From an uncultured Geobacteraceae bacterium (GTDB taxonomy: Bacteria > Desulfobacterota > Desulfuromonadia > Geobacterales > Pseudopelobacteraceae): DNA of 57,477 bases. The position numbers and the translations under genes were made by a program. Location of the stretch: the NCBI GenBank assembly GCA_903862245.1, contig CAIOXL010000173.1, positions 1 through 57,477 of the forward strand. The letters are read 5' to 3'. Of the stretch, positions 26,256 through 34,562 are shown one piece after another (position 1 is the first letter of the stretch; every line of letters starts with the position of its first letter). The notes beneath the pieces are model-generated. The model was not told the origin of the DNA. It did no database searches and saw only the letters and a program-made list of their open reading frames with translations.

Positions 26256-27125
26256 CTACTTTTTTCCGAGCTGTTTCTTTACCTCGATCTGGTCGCGGAT
26301 CGGGTCATATATGTCATCAGACACAGTTACATAACCTTTTAACTTCAACTTTTTCAGCCCTTCCTTGTCGTTGTAGGAAAGGAAGGCGTCTTTGAGGGCT
26401 TTCTTAAGTGACTCTGGTAAGTCTTTGCGATACGCCATATTGGAACCGGGAATCAGTTTCGAAGTCCAGAGTACTTTGAAGTCCTTATCCTTATTCCAGA
26501 ACTTTCCTTCGCCACGGTCAATGTCCAGGTCATTGGTTGAGGCAGCTTCAATTTTGCCCCCTTTAACTGCCAGAATAGAGGCCTCATGGCTGCCGGAGTA
26601 GATCACTTTGGAAAAATATTTATCCGGATCGATCTTCAGATCTTTGACGAAATAAACGGTCGGCACGAGAGTCCCACTGGTTGAATTTGGATCGGTGAAG
26701 GCCCAGGTTTTACCTTTTAGATCGGTCACGCTCTTGTATGGGGAATCCTTACGGGCAATAATTACGCCGTGGTACCCCTTGGTGCCATCTTCCAAAACTT
26801 CCATGGCAAAGCACTCGGCATTGGCCCGTTGTGCTGCCTCGACATAGGACTTCGGCCCAAAATACGCGACATCAACGTGCTTGAATTGCATAGCAGTTAT
26901 GACGCCGCCATAGTCGGTTGATGTTTTGAGTTCAACTGGGATGCCGAGTTTCTTCTCCAGATACCGATGCAGGTTGTCGAACCGGTCGGTAATGTGGGAT
27001 GACGACTCCGTCGGGATCAGACCAACGGTCAGCTTTTTTGGCCATTCAGCGGGGGCGGCCAGGGCTGCAACCGGCAGAGATACTGCGAGAAGGAAGGTTA
27101 CTGCTGCTTTTAGTACGGCATTCAT
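26256..27125 (-). CDS. phnD: PhnD, periplasmic phosphonate-binding protein
   Basis: A 289-residue binding protein. MNAVLKAAVTFLLAVSLPVAALAAPAEW is a signal peptide with likely cleavage after ALA. The mature part has LTVGLIPTESSSHITDRF, AYFGPKSYVEAA, the substrate loop FTDPNSTSGTLVP and SGSHEASI, all diagnostic for PhnD. The ATG at 27125 has AAGGAG upstream; a start at 27185 would hide the signal sequence. It follows phnC by 56 nt. Confidence 0.95.
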   Translation of the reverse strand: MNAVLKAAVTFLLAVSLPVAALAAPAEWPKKLTVGLIPTESSSHITDRFDNLHRYLEKKLGIPVELKTSTDYGGVITAMQFKHVDVAYFGPKSYVEAAQRANAECFAMEVLEDGTKGYHGVIIARKDSPYKSVTDLKGKTWAFTDPNSTSGTLVPTVYFVKDLKIDPDKYFSKVIYSGSHEASILAVKGGKIEAASTNDLDIDRGEGKFWNKDKDFKVLWTSKLIPGSNMAYRKDLPESLKKALKDAFLSYNDKEGLKKLKLKGYVTVSDDIYDPIRDQIEVKKQLGKK

Positions 27126-27181
27126 GGTGTACTCCTTTTTGTTATTTGGATGTTCTCCAACACGTTTATGTAGTGAGGTGG

Positions 27182-27991
27182 TCAAGCTGTCGACGCGGCA
27201 GAAGGCGAAAAGGGGAAACGCATATTCTTAACGTCTTGCATCTCCTGCCTGGATGAACAGCTGTAGATCTGATCTACTGTTGCCTGGCAGAGACGCTCCG
27301 GCGGACCGTCATAGATAATTCGGCCATTGTTCATCCCGATTATCCGGGTGCAGAATTCTCGGGCATATTCCAGTTGGTGGAGGTTGGCAACCACGGTGAT
27401 ACCGTACTTCTCATTGGCACTCCGGAGGGTCTCCAAAACAGCGCGGGCACTGACCGGATCCAGTGATGAGATCGGCTCATCGGCCAATATGATCTCGGGG
27501 TTTTGGGCAATGGCCCTGGCGATGGCCACACGCTGTTTTTGTCCACCAGACAGGCGGTCGCAACGGCTGAGGGCCTCCTCTTCGATGCCGACAACTTTCA
27601 TGTATTCGTAGAGTTCTTCATACTGGCGCGGTGTATAATGCTTAAAGAGAGCGGAGAAGAGCGGTTTGCGGTGCAGCATACCACTGGCAATGTTATCCAA
27701 AACTGACATACGCGAAACCAGATTGAAACCCTGAAAAATGACGCCGATCTTCGACCGCAATGTCTTGAGGTCGCCATGACGGATTGAACCGACATCATTG
27801 CCCAAAACCTTCAGTGTGCCGCCCAGAATCGATGTTGTGGCATTGATTCCCATCAGAAGAGTTGACTTACCGACACCGGAAGGTCCGATAATGCTTAGGA
27901 ACTCCCCTTTGCGAATAGTGAGGTCAACTGCCTTGACGACGTCCTTCCGGCCGTAACCGAGTGTCAGCTTTTTCGCGCAAATCTGATCCAT
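27182..27991 (-). CDS. phnC: PhnC, phosphonate ABC transporter ATPase
   Basis: A 269-residue ATPase with Walker A GPSGVGKST, Q-loop GFNLV, signature LSGGQKQRVAIARAI and Walker B EIILADEPISSLDP. It powers phosphonate uptake with PhnE and PhnD. The ATG at 27991 has AAGGAG about 7 nt upstream; the in-frame ATG-like start at 28030 lies close to the predicted transcription start and is less likely. It is the first gene of the phn operon, 52 nt downstream of the expected start of transcription. Confidence 0.95.
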   Translation of the reverse strand: MDQICAKKLTLGYGRKDVVKAVDLTIRKGEFLSIIGPSGVGKSTLLMGINATTSILGGTLKVLGNDVGSIRHGDLKTLRSKIGVIFQGFNLVSRMSVLDNIASGMLHRKPLFSALFKHYTPRQYEELYEYMKVVGIEEEALSRCDRLSGGQKQRVAIARAIAQNPEIILADEPISSLDPVSARAVLETLRSANEKYGITVVANLHQLEYAREFCTRIIGMNNGRIIYDGPPERLCQATVDQIYSCSSRQEMQDVKNMRFPFSPSAASTA

Positions 27992-28042
27992 TCGTATCTC
28001 CTTACGGTCATTTCCGTGAACTCTCCCCAACGTAGCACATGA

Positions 28043-28095
28043 ATGTTACATACATATTTCGGCAGGGTAAAATTTGCGTAAATGTTGTGTTACAG
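28043..28095 (-). promoter_or_regulatory. phnCp: candidate PhoB-type promoter of the phn operon
   Basis: On the minus strand, CTGTAAC (28095-28089), CATTTAC (28084-28078) and ATTTTAC (28073-28067) recur every 11 nt, and TATGTA (28056-28051) begins exactly 10 nt after the last. The first copy differs from the E. coli Pho-box half CTGTCAT at two positions. The array overlaps the stop of the GH3 gene. The downstream half, TTTACCC then 7 nt then ATATGTATGTAACAT, is repeated at 30837-30865. Confidence 0.7.
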
Positions 28096-29718
28096 AGGGA
28101 GTGGATCAGGATTAGGGATGTTATGCAAGTTTATGGTCCGAGGTGTAATTGTATGAAATTGCTGAAGACTCATTATCATTGATGAATCCGGGGTCGGATC
28201 AATATGCGGTATTTTACTCTGCCCGCCCAGTTTTCCCCGTTCTGCCTGCGACCATTGGTATATTCCGTTTTCCGGAACAAACATTACATCCGGCGCGTTG
28301 ATGCGCCCCTGACTGCGGAAGGTGGCATAGTCGGCGTTCCGGCTGCAGAGATTTGTGTCCAATATGGCACTGGCGGTAGTAGCGTCAATGTCATTCTGAA
28401 CAGCCAGAACCCACCGGTGCCGCCGTGCCTGTGTATCGGCACCGACCATAAACTCCCGGACATTTACACCGCTGGTTTTATTAAGATGGGCAACCGCCTG
28501 TTCCACCTCTTCCTGCGTGACCTTCTCTTCCAGTTTATCCAGAAAACGGTCTCTGCCGGTAAACTCGATGTGATGGGGAGAAGTGGAGGTGAAGCGTATC
28601 GTGTCGCCAATGTGGTAGCGCCACAACCCTGAACAGGTGCTGAGGATAACGGCATAGCGCTGACCCACTTCGACCCGCTCGAGAGGTATCGCGTGTGCGT
28701 AAGGTGCGGGCTTGCCTTGTTCATCCAAGTCTTCAAAACGGACAAATTCAAAAAATACCCCATAGTACGGAGTCAAACGCATCTGGGTTTCGCCGAACTG
28801 CTGAAACGCCATGAAGGCCTCGGATGAGGGGAGCAGTTCCAGCAGATTGGGCGTGCCGCCATCGAACAGGCTCTCCAGTTCCTTGCGATAGGGTAGTATG
28901 CTGGTGCCGCCGTGGATGATCAGCTCTAAATTCGGCAGTAATCGGGAAAGTGGCTTGCCGCCGATCTCCATGCAGCGCTTTAGCAGCAGGATGATCCAGG
29001 GTGGCACGCCGGAAATGACGCGGATTTGGTTGTCTCGCACCAACAACTCGGCCATGGCCTGCAGTTTTTCTTCCCATGGCAGGGCCGATATTTTTGCACT
29101 AGGCTCTACGAACGCCGACAGGTACCAAGGGCGAAAGCGAAGTGTCAGTGCACTCATATCGCCGGACCAGACCCCGCGCTTGACTTTGGTTAAACGGGTT
29201 GAACCGGACATATAGAGAACTTTGCCTTGTAGTATCTGCGATTCCGGATTGGCGGTCAGATAGCAGGCCATCATGTCCAGGGCGGCCCGCCGGTTTTCCG
29301 CAAACATCTGGGCTGAGAACGGAATGAATTTGGTCGGAGCGGTCGTTCCGGAGGTCTCGCAGAACATGGTAATGCTGTCGGGCCAGGTAATGTTGTCCAG
29401 ATCAGGAACCGACCCCCCCATAGAAGAGGTTGGCTGATTGAGATAAAAATAATCGGTCATGAAGTTCTGATACGAACGGATCGGCACACGGTTTTGGTAG
29501 TAACGGTACGCAGCATCAAAGGATACACCACGGATACGGGCAAAGTTGTTGTCCCTGCCGAACTGTGTCGTGGCACCGGATTCAAGCAACTCACGAAATA
29601 TCCGTTGTTGCGCTGCCAACGGGTCCTGGCGGTTAAATGTATCAGCCCGCTTTACGGCTTGAGAGTGCAGCAATCGTTGCAGCACCCCGACATTCTGCGC
29701 TCGTGCCAGCATACTCAT
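28090..29718 (-). CDS. GH3-family acyl-acid amido synthetase-like protein
   Basis: A 542-residue member of the GH3 branch of the ANL adenylating superfamily. The ATP-binding loop is CETSGTTAPTKFIPFS near 115-130, the second motif region is TPYYGVFFEFVRFED, and YHIGDTIRF corresponds to the third. In plants GH3 enzymes join jasmonate or auxin to amino acids; bacterial members are mostly uncharacterised. It starts directly at the end of the alpha/beta hydrolase gene and is preceded by a shared Pho-type promoter, which would put it under phosphate control. The substrate cannot be predicted from this sequence. Confidence 0.85.
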   Translation of the reverse strand: MSMLARAQNVGVLQRLLHSQAVKRADTFNRQDPLAAQQRIFRELLESGATTQFGRDNNFARIRGVSFDAAYRYYQNRVPIRSYQNFMTDYFYLNQPTSSMGGSVPDLDNITWPDSITMFCETSGTTAPTKFIPFSAQMFAENRRAALDMMACYLTANPESQILQGKVLYMSGSTRLTKVKRGVWSGDMSALTLRFRPWYLSAFVEPSAKISALPWEEKLQAMAELLVRDNQIRVISGVPPWIILLLKRCMEIGGKPLSRLLPNLELIIHGGTSILPYRKELESLFDGGTPNLLELLPSSEAFMAFQQFGETQMRLTPYYGVFFEFVRFEDLDEQGKPAPYAHAIPLERVEVGQRYAVILSTCSGLWRYHIGDTIRFTSTSPHHIEFTGRDRFLDKLEEKVTQEEVEQAVAHLNKTSGVNVREFMVGADTQARRHRWVLAVQNDIDATTASAILDTNLCSRNADYATFRSQGRINAPDVMFVPENGIYQWSQAERGKLGGQSKIPHIDPTPDSSMIMSLQQFHTITPRTINLHNIPNPDPLPL

Positions 29719-30795
29719 CTAAACCGCCAGCTTCAGCCGAGGATACAGCAGCCTGTTATACCAGCGATCCAGCAGCGCATTGTATGCTTCGTGATGGAAA
29801 ATGAGGGATGCGTGGGCGACTCCATCACCCTCGATGTCTGATTTTACGGTCTTTACCAGGCAGGTCGGAAATATCCTGCTGTACAGAGACGGTTCGCTGA
29901 ACAGCTGTAACGTAGGCGACGATGGGACCAGAATGTCCGATTCATTTTCAGCCAGAAGTGCCAATACCGGGCCGGAGAAGAGTGTTCTGGAGAATACGGG
30001 GAAGCGGAAGTCCCGTAGTGCCACAACCCGCTCAAAACCACCCCGGGCAGTCGTGTATTCGATGACATCATTGATTTTTTTTCTGATAGCAAGGTGACGG
30101 ACACTGAGGGTGCGGTTCTCCGCTCCTGAATTGAAAAGAGCCTGGAAACAGCGGCGTGAGCGTTCTATATGTTTTGATATATCCGATTCGTTTTCCGGAT
30201 CGGCAGCGACAATTTTTTTGAGGTTACTTTCTAAAATCCGTACGCCGTCCCGTTTTTGCTCCGGCGGTCTGATCAGGTCGTCAGTTGAGATGACAGGACT
30301 GACCAGTATGAGCCCCCGCACGTTTTCATGAACCTGCTCATCAGCGTGCAGCAGATAGTCGGAGAGAAGGCCGCAGCCAAAGCTGATGCCCATGATCAAA
30401 GGTTTTTGCCCTTTACGCGCCAGCGATTCGATCAGGTCAGTAAGCTGGGCTGTAAACATCTTTCGGCAAAATCTGTTGCGAGAATAGTTAACGTAGTAGA
30501 TGGAGCCATGCTGGCGCAGAAGTTTACGCTGGAACTCCACGGTCTCGGTCGCGTCCGGTACAAACCCTCCCAGTACTATGGTCGGTACGTTGCCGGCACC
30601 TTTTTCCCGGAAGATTTCACACCGCGAGCGGTGCGCATCCGGACTTTGCTCAATTTCTTCAATTTCCCGGCGCCGAGTTTTCGGAGCGAAGCGTTTGATG
30701 GAGATCCCACGCATAAAACCTGCGGCTGCGGTGATCGCAGTTACTACATGGCCGCCGTCCTTCACTACGCGAAGCTTCTTCGACTTTTCGCTCAT
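29719..30795 (-). CDS. alpha/beta-hydrolase-like protein partnered with GH3
   Basis: A 358-residue protein. PTIVLGGFVPDATETVEF (oxyanion strand) near 65, LIMGISFGCGLLSDYLL with a G-I-S-F-G nucleophile elbow near 135-140, LLAENESDILVPSS (acid) and GVAHASLIFH (late His) form a plausible hydrolase triad. The N-terminal basic stretch (KSKKLRVVKDGG) may be a loose membrane or acceptor-binding segment. It is the first gene of a two-gene operon with GH3 and lies 43 nt downstream of the expected start from a Pho-type promoter. It may prepare or reverse the GH3 product; this is inference. Confidence 0.7.
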   Translation of the reverse strand: MSEKSKKLRVVKDGGHVVTAITAAAGFMRGISIKRFAPKTRRREIEEIEQSPDAHRSRCEIFREKGAGNVPTIVLGGFVPDATETVEFQRKLLRQHGSIYYVNYSRNRFCRKMFTAQLTDLIESLARKGQKPLIMGISFGCGLLSDYLLHADEQVHENVRGLILVSPVISTDDLIRPPEQKRDGVRILESNLKKIVAADPENESDISKHIERSRRCFQALFNSGAENRTLSVRHLAIRKKINDVIEYTTARGGFERVVALRDFRFPVFSRTLFSGPVLALLAENESDILVPSSPTLQLFSEPSLYSRIFPTCLVKTVKSDIEGDGVAHASLIFHHEAYNALLDRWYNRLLYPRLKLAV

Positions 30796-30836
30796 ATTAC
30801 CTCCCGGGTTTGTTTGGGAGGCATCATAGCATCGTC

Positions 30837-30878
30837 ATGTTACATACATATTGCAATCGGGTAAATGTTGTGAAAATT
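30837..30878 (-). promoter_or_regulatory. candidate PhoB-type promoter of the hydrolase-GH3 operon
   Basis: On the minus strand, AATTTTC (30878-30872) and CATTTAC (30867-30861) are spaced by 4 nt, with TATGTA (30850-30845) exactly 10 nt after the second. A third, more distant copy is poor. The segment from TTTACCC through ATATGTATGTAACAT is repeated in the phn promoter with the same 7-nt gap, so the two promoters look like copies of one module. Confidence 0.6.
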
Positions 30879-30930
30879 ATGGATGTTGCGGTGATTGTTT
30901 CACAAATATGAAGCTGATTAGTACTGATCT

Positions 30931-31046
30931 ACGGCCTCTCCCTTCTCCATGAGGGAGAAGGTGGCCGAAGGCCGGTTGAGGGGGCAACGAAGGAGTATAA
31001 ATCATCACTTCCCCCTCACCCCGACCCTCTCCCTCAGGGAGAGGGA
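30931..31046. repeat. intergenic inverted repeat pair (REP-like)
   Basis: Two copies of a short palindromic unit lie head to head: CTCCCTTCTCCATGAGGGAG (30938-30957) continuing to GGTTGAGGGGG, and CCCCCTCACCCCGACCCTC leading into CTCCCTCAGGGAGAGGG at 31026-31045. Each unit folds as a hairpin around GAGGGAG. They occupy most of the 308-nt gap between the GH3 partner and the M29 peptidase. No gene is seen in the gap. Similar GGGTGAGGGG/CTCCCTCAGGGAGAG units are widespread bacterial dispersed repeats. Confidence 0.75.
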
Positions 31047-31103
31047 ATTATAAGCGGGAGATTCACTCTGCGTATAAACATGAACGGTCACATCGCGTGG
31101 GCG

Positions 31104-32261
31104 TTACATCAACACACCATCGGAGATGATGGCCCGTTCACTGCCGTCGGCCCGAATTGCCGTCAGGGTCGGCCGGTAAAACACATAGTCCTCGTGGAAC
31201 GGCGCGCTGACTTTCCCCCCGAAACCGGTGTTGTCGCCCAGGGCGATGTGAATGGTGCCGAGTATCTTTTCCGCCTCCAGCACGTTGTCGGGGCGAGAGG
31301 CCTTGTCGTTGGTGCCGATGCCCAGCTCGGCGATGTTGCGGCAGTTGGCGTTTTCAGCAAAGCGGGCTTCAAGCCGGGTCCGGAGGCTGTCACTCCCTTC
31401 AATCTGTACGACCACGCCATTCTCAACGGTCAGTCGCAGCGGCTCATCCAACCTGCGGGTCGGCCCCCATTCGATCACCATGACTCCGTGACTTTTCCCC
31501 TCCAGCGGCGCCAGGTACGCTTCACCGGCCGGCAGGTTGCCAAAACTCCCCGGCGCGGTGAGCAGGCCGTCATCCCCCCCGGCATGGCGTCCCTGTTTGC
31601 AGATCATCATGTCAGTGCCGTTCGGGGTGGTGACGCGGATCCATTCGGCCTCGTTGACGATCTCCACGAGGCGGGCGGTACGAGCCGCCAGGGCGTTCCA
31701 GTCCACGGTCATGGAGGTGTGGAACATGTCCGGGTCGAAATGCGGCAGGCTGGCAAAACGGCATCCGGCAGCGCACGCCAGTGCCCGATAGCGGGTGTGG
31801 CTGGTGGAGTTGTTGGCGAGGGCGACGATAACCCGGGCGACATCATTCCTCCGCGCCAGAACAATCTCCCTAGCACGGGCAAGTTCATCAGTGGACGCCG
31901 TTTTGGCGAGCAGTTTTGCCAGCAGGCATTCTGCATCCAGTTCCTCCATGGTTGCTGCGCCGAAGGTCGCCAGCCAGAGTTCGGCCGGCGGTTCAACGCC
32001 TGAAGCGGTGGTGGCCGGAAATTCCACGAAGTCGGCGTTCCCGTACACCCGCGCGGCGAATCCGGCCGCATCCCGTGCTGTGGCGTTCAAGCGGGTACGC
32101 CGATCGAGGTCTGACGGTGACGGGGCCTCGTCAGGGCGGATGGTATCGCTGAAAACCAGCACCCGCTCTGCAGGTGTACCGGGGGACGTTGCCGCCGTTA
32201 TGCCCATATTGGTTTCAAAAAGCGTGCGGAACGCGTCATCAAGATTCTGGCTGCCGATCAT
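31104..32261 (-). CDS. M29-type aminopeptidase-like protein
   Basis: A 385-residue protein resembling thermophilic-type M29 aminopeptidases. The C-terminal block NVLEAEKILGTIHIALGDNTGFGG, followed by HEDYVFYRPTLTAIRADG, and the N-terminal RVLVFSDTIRPDEAPS with NSTSHTRYRALACAAG agree with that family. The usual metal ligands are Glu, His and Asp in these blocks. No signal peptide is seen. It stands alone between a repeat-containing gap and the divergent sfrB promoter region. Confidence 0.82.
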   Translation of the reverse strand: MIGSQNLDDAFRTLFETNMGITAATSPGTPAERVLVFSDTIRPDEAPSPSDLDRRTRLNATARDAAGFAARVYGNADFVEFPATTASGVEPPAELWLATFGAATMEELDAECLLAKLLAKTASTDELARAREIVLARRNDVARVIVALANNSTSHTRYRALACAAGCRFASLPHFDPDMFHTSMTVDWNALAARTARLVEIVNEAEWIRVTTPNGTDMMICKQGRHAGGDDGLLTAPGSFGNLPAGEAYLAPLEGKSHGVMVIEWGPTRRLDEPLRLTVENGVVVQIEGSDSLRTRLEARFAENANCRNIAELGIGTNDKASRPDNVLEAEKILGTIHIALGDNTGFGGKVSAPFHEDYVFYRPTLTAIRADGSERAIISDGVLM

Positions 32262-32415
32262 GTGATTTATTTCTCCTCAAATGAAGGTTGAAAAACAATG
32301 GCTGTATTCAGCATATAGCATAACGTGAAGAAAAGGTAAAATGCTGGCAACAGGGCTGCATAACCGGCTGTTTTTTCCTTGATTTATAGGGTCTTATTGT
32401 GATAATCATGCATAC

Positions 32416-32423
32416 TGTATACA
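32416..32423. promoter_or_regulatory. short palindrome upstream of sfrB
   Basis: TGTATACA is a perfect 8-bp palindrome 74 nt before the sfrB start, in the 235-nt divergent gap. Such a core occurs in GntR-type operators, but no regulator gene is adjacent and no clear -35/-10 pair was assigned. It is recorded as a possible operator only. Confidence 0.25.
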
Positions 32424-32496
32424 ATTGTCAGGACTGATTTTTATCAATAATTGCGAGTACTTAACCCGGTAAGCAGGGTGGTTGGCGGAGGTTTTT

Positions 32497-34527
32497 GTGG
32501 CACAGGTCGTTTTTTCTACGTGGGGCGGAAATACAGTAGATAACAGGAATGTCTCCGGCGAGCCGCAGGCGGTCAGCTACCGTTTGCCGGTTGCGTTCGA
32601 TGGTCAGCGTCCTCTGCGGGCGTTCATGGGGTGGGACGGAATTATTCTGTTCGACAAAGACGTTGATGTTCCGGCCATGACGGCGGAATACATGAAGCGT
32701 GTCCAGACCCTTTACTGCTGTGGCAAATGTACGCCGGGCAAGAAGGGGACCAAGGTGCTGATGGACCTGTTCCAGAACGTGTTGGCCGGTAAGGCGACTG
32801 ATGCCGATCTGGATACGGTGGAAGATCTGGCGGAACTGCTGAAAAACTGCAAATGCACCCTGTGTCAGAGTGCCACCGTGCCGGTGTTTGATGCGGTGAA
32901 GCACTACCGTCCCGCGTTTCAGGCGTATATGGCCGGAGGCTGCCGTCCGGGTGAACCGGAAGGCACCGCGCGCTACATCCACAAAATCACCGCTCCCTGC
33001 ATGGACAAGTGTCCATCGCATATCGACATCCCCAAATACATCGAAGCGATCAAAAATTATCAGATGGATGTGTCGCTGGCGACCATCCGGGAAAATATGC
33101 CGCTGGCTGCGGTGTGCGGGCGTGTCTGTCCCCATCCGTGCGAAACCGCCTGCCGCCGCAAAAATGTTGATGACGCCATCAACATCATGGTGCTGAAGCG
33201 TACCGCCTCAGATTATGAACGGCTCCACAACGTGACCCCCGCCCTGGCGCCGAAACCGAGGAAAGCAAAGAGTGTCGGCATTGTCGGCGCCGGTCCTGCC
33301 GGTCTGGCCGCAGCCTACTACCTTGCGCTGGAAGGGTACCCCTGCACAATTTATGAAACGCTGCCCGAAGGATTCGGCGGCGGCATGGTTGCTGTCGGCA
33401 TCCCCGCCTACCGCATGCCGCGGGCGATTCTGCAGCGCGATATCGACATTATCCAGTCCGTGGGAGTCGAGATCGTCTATAACTGCCGGGTCGGCACGGA
33501 TATCAGCCTTGCCGAACTGAAGCAGAAACATGACGCCGTGTTTATCGCTCCCGGTGCCCACACCTCGAAACCGATGGGCGTGGCGGGCGAAGAGAAAGGG
33601 TACAAAGGCTTTTTGACCGGCGGGATTAACTTCCTCCGCGATGCCTATCTGGGTAAGCCGACCGGCATGGGGAAAAAGGTTGTGGTGGTCGGCGGCGGTA
33701 ACACCGCCATTGACTGCGTCCGGGTGGCGCTCCGCGAAGGAGCGGAAGTGTCCTGTCTCGTGTATCGCCGCTCTCGCAAGGAGATGCCGGCCGATGTCTG
33801 GGAAGTTGACGGGGCGGACGAAGAAGGGGTCAAGTTTGAATTTCAGGTACTTCCCACACGGATCATTGTTGATGAGAATGACGAAGTAACCGGTGTCGAG
33901 TGCGTGCGAATGGCTCTTGGTGAGCCGGATGCGTCGGGGCGTCGTCGTCCCGAGCCGATGCCGGGGAGCGAATTTGTCATCGAGTGCGATACGGTTATTC
34001 CGGCCATCGGCCAGGATATGGACCTGAGCTTTATCCCGCCCGACATGGGCATCGATATCACCAAATGGAATACGGTCGTCACCAAATATCTGCCGCTTGT
34101 GGATGCTGCGGGCAAAGAGCTGAAGGACAGCATGGGCAATCCGCTTTCACGCACCCTGATGACAGACTGCGAGGGAGTGTTTGCCGGGGGTGACGCCGAA
34201 ATCGGGCCGCTGACGGTGGTGGCCTGTGTCGGCAATGCCCATCGGGCGGCAGCCGTGATTCAGCGCTGGCTCGAAGAGGGTCAGGCGTACCTGAGCGAGC
34301 AGGACATTTTTGATGATGTTCTGACCTACCTGGGTGTGTACGACAAGGGTGAGCAGGTTCCCTGGCTCGATTCCGCCGACCGTGCCAATCAGAAAGAGAT
34401 TCACGGCAGTGCGCGGGCGGCCAAGGGGAACTACCGCGAGGTTGAGCTCGGCTTCAGTGACAGCACGGCTCAGGCCGAAGCGGACCGCTGCCTGCGCTGC
34501 TACCGCATGGCAATGGTCGTGGTTTAA
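32497..34527 (+). CDS. sfrB: NADPH oxidoreductase beta subunit (SfrB-like)
   Basis: A 676-residue iron-sulfur flavoprotein. It begins with a NuoF-like cluster region (CGKCTPGKKGT and CKCTLCQSA at about 70-130), then a GltD/DPD-type domain with CMDKCPSHIDIP and CGRVCPHPCETACRR, an FAD fold VGIVGAGPAGLAAAYY, and an NAD(P) fold VVVVGGGNTAIDCVR. In Geobacter the Sfr pair is a soluble NADPH-dependent Fe(III) reductase linked to NADPH turnover. GTG at 32497 is preferred because GGAGG lies 5 nt upstream; the TTG at 32482 has no ribosome site. It lies 35 nt before sfrA. Confidence 0.88.
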   Translation: MAQVVFSTWGGNTVDNRNVSGEPQAVSYRLPVAFDGQRPLRAFMGWDGIILFDKDVDVPAMTAEYMKRVQTLYCCGKCTPGKKGTKVLMDLFQNVLAGKATDADLDTVEDLAELLKNCKCTLCQSATVPVFDAVKHYRPAFQAYMAGGCRPGEPEGTARYIHKITAPCMDKCPSHIDIPKYIEAIKNYQMDVSLATIRENMPLAAVCGRVCPHPCETACRRKNVDDAINIMVLKRTASDYERLHNVTPALAPKPRKAKSVGIVGAGPAGLAAAYYLALEGYPCTIYETLPEGFGGGMVAVGIPAYRMPRAILQRDIDIIQSVGVEIVYNCRVGTDISLAELKQKHDAVFIAPGAHTSKPMGVAGEEKGYKGFLTGGINFLRDAYLGKPTGMGKKVVVVGGGNTAIDCVRVALREGAEVSCLVYRRSRKEMPADVWEVDGADEEGVKFEFQVLPTRIIVDENDEVTGVECVRMALGEPDASGRRRPEPMPGSEFVIECDTVIPAIGQDMDLSFIPPDMGIDITKWNTVVTKYLPLVDAAGKELKDSMGNPLSRTLMTDCEGVFAGGDAEIGPLTVVACVGNAHRAAAVIQRWLEEGQAYLSEQDIFDDVLTYLGVYDKGEQVPWLDSADRANQKEIHGSARAAKGNYREVELGFSDSTAQAEADRCLRCYRMAMVVV

Positions 34528-34562
34528 CTACTAACAGCTTATATGTCTGGAGAGAGATAGAT

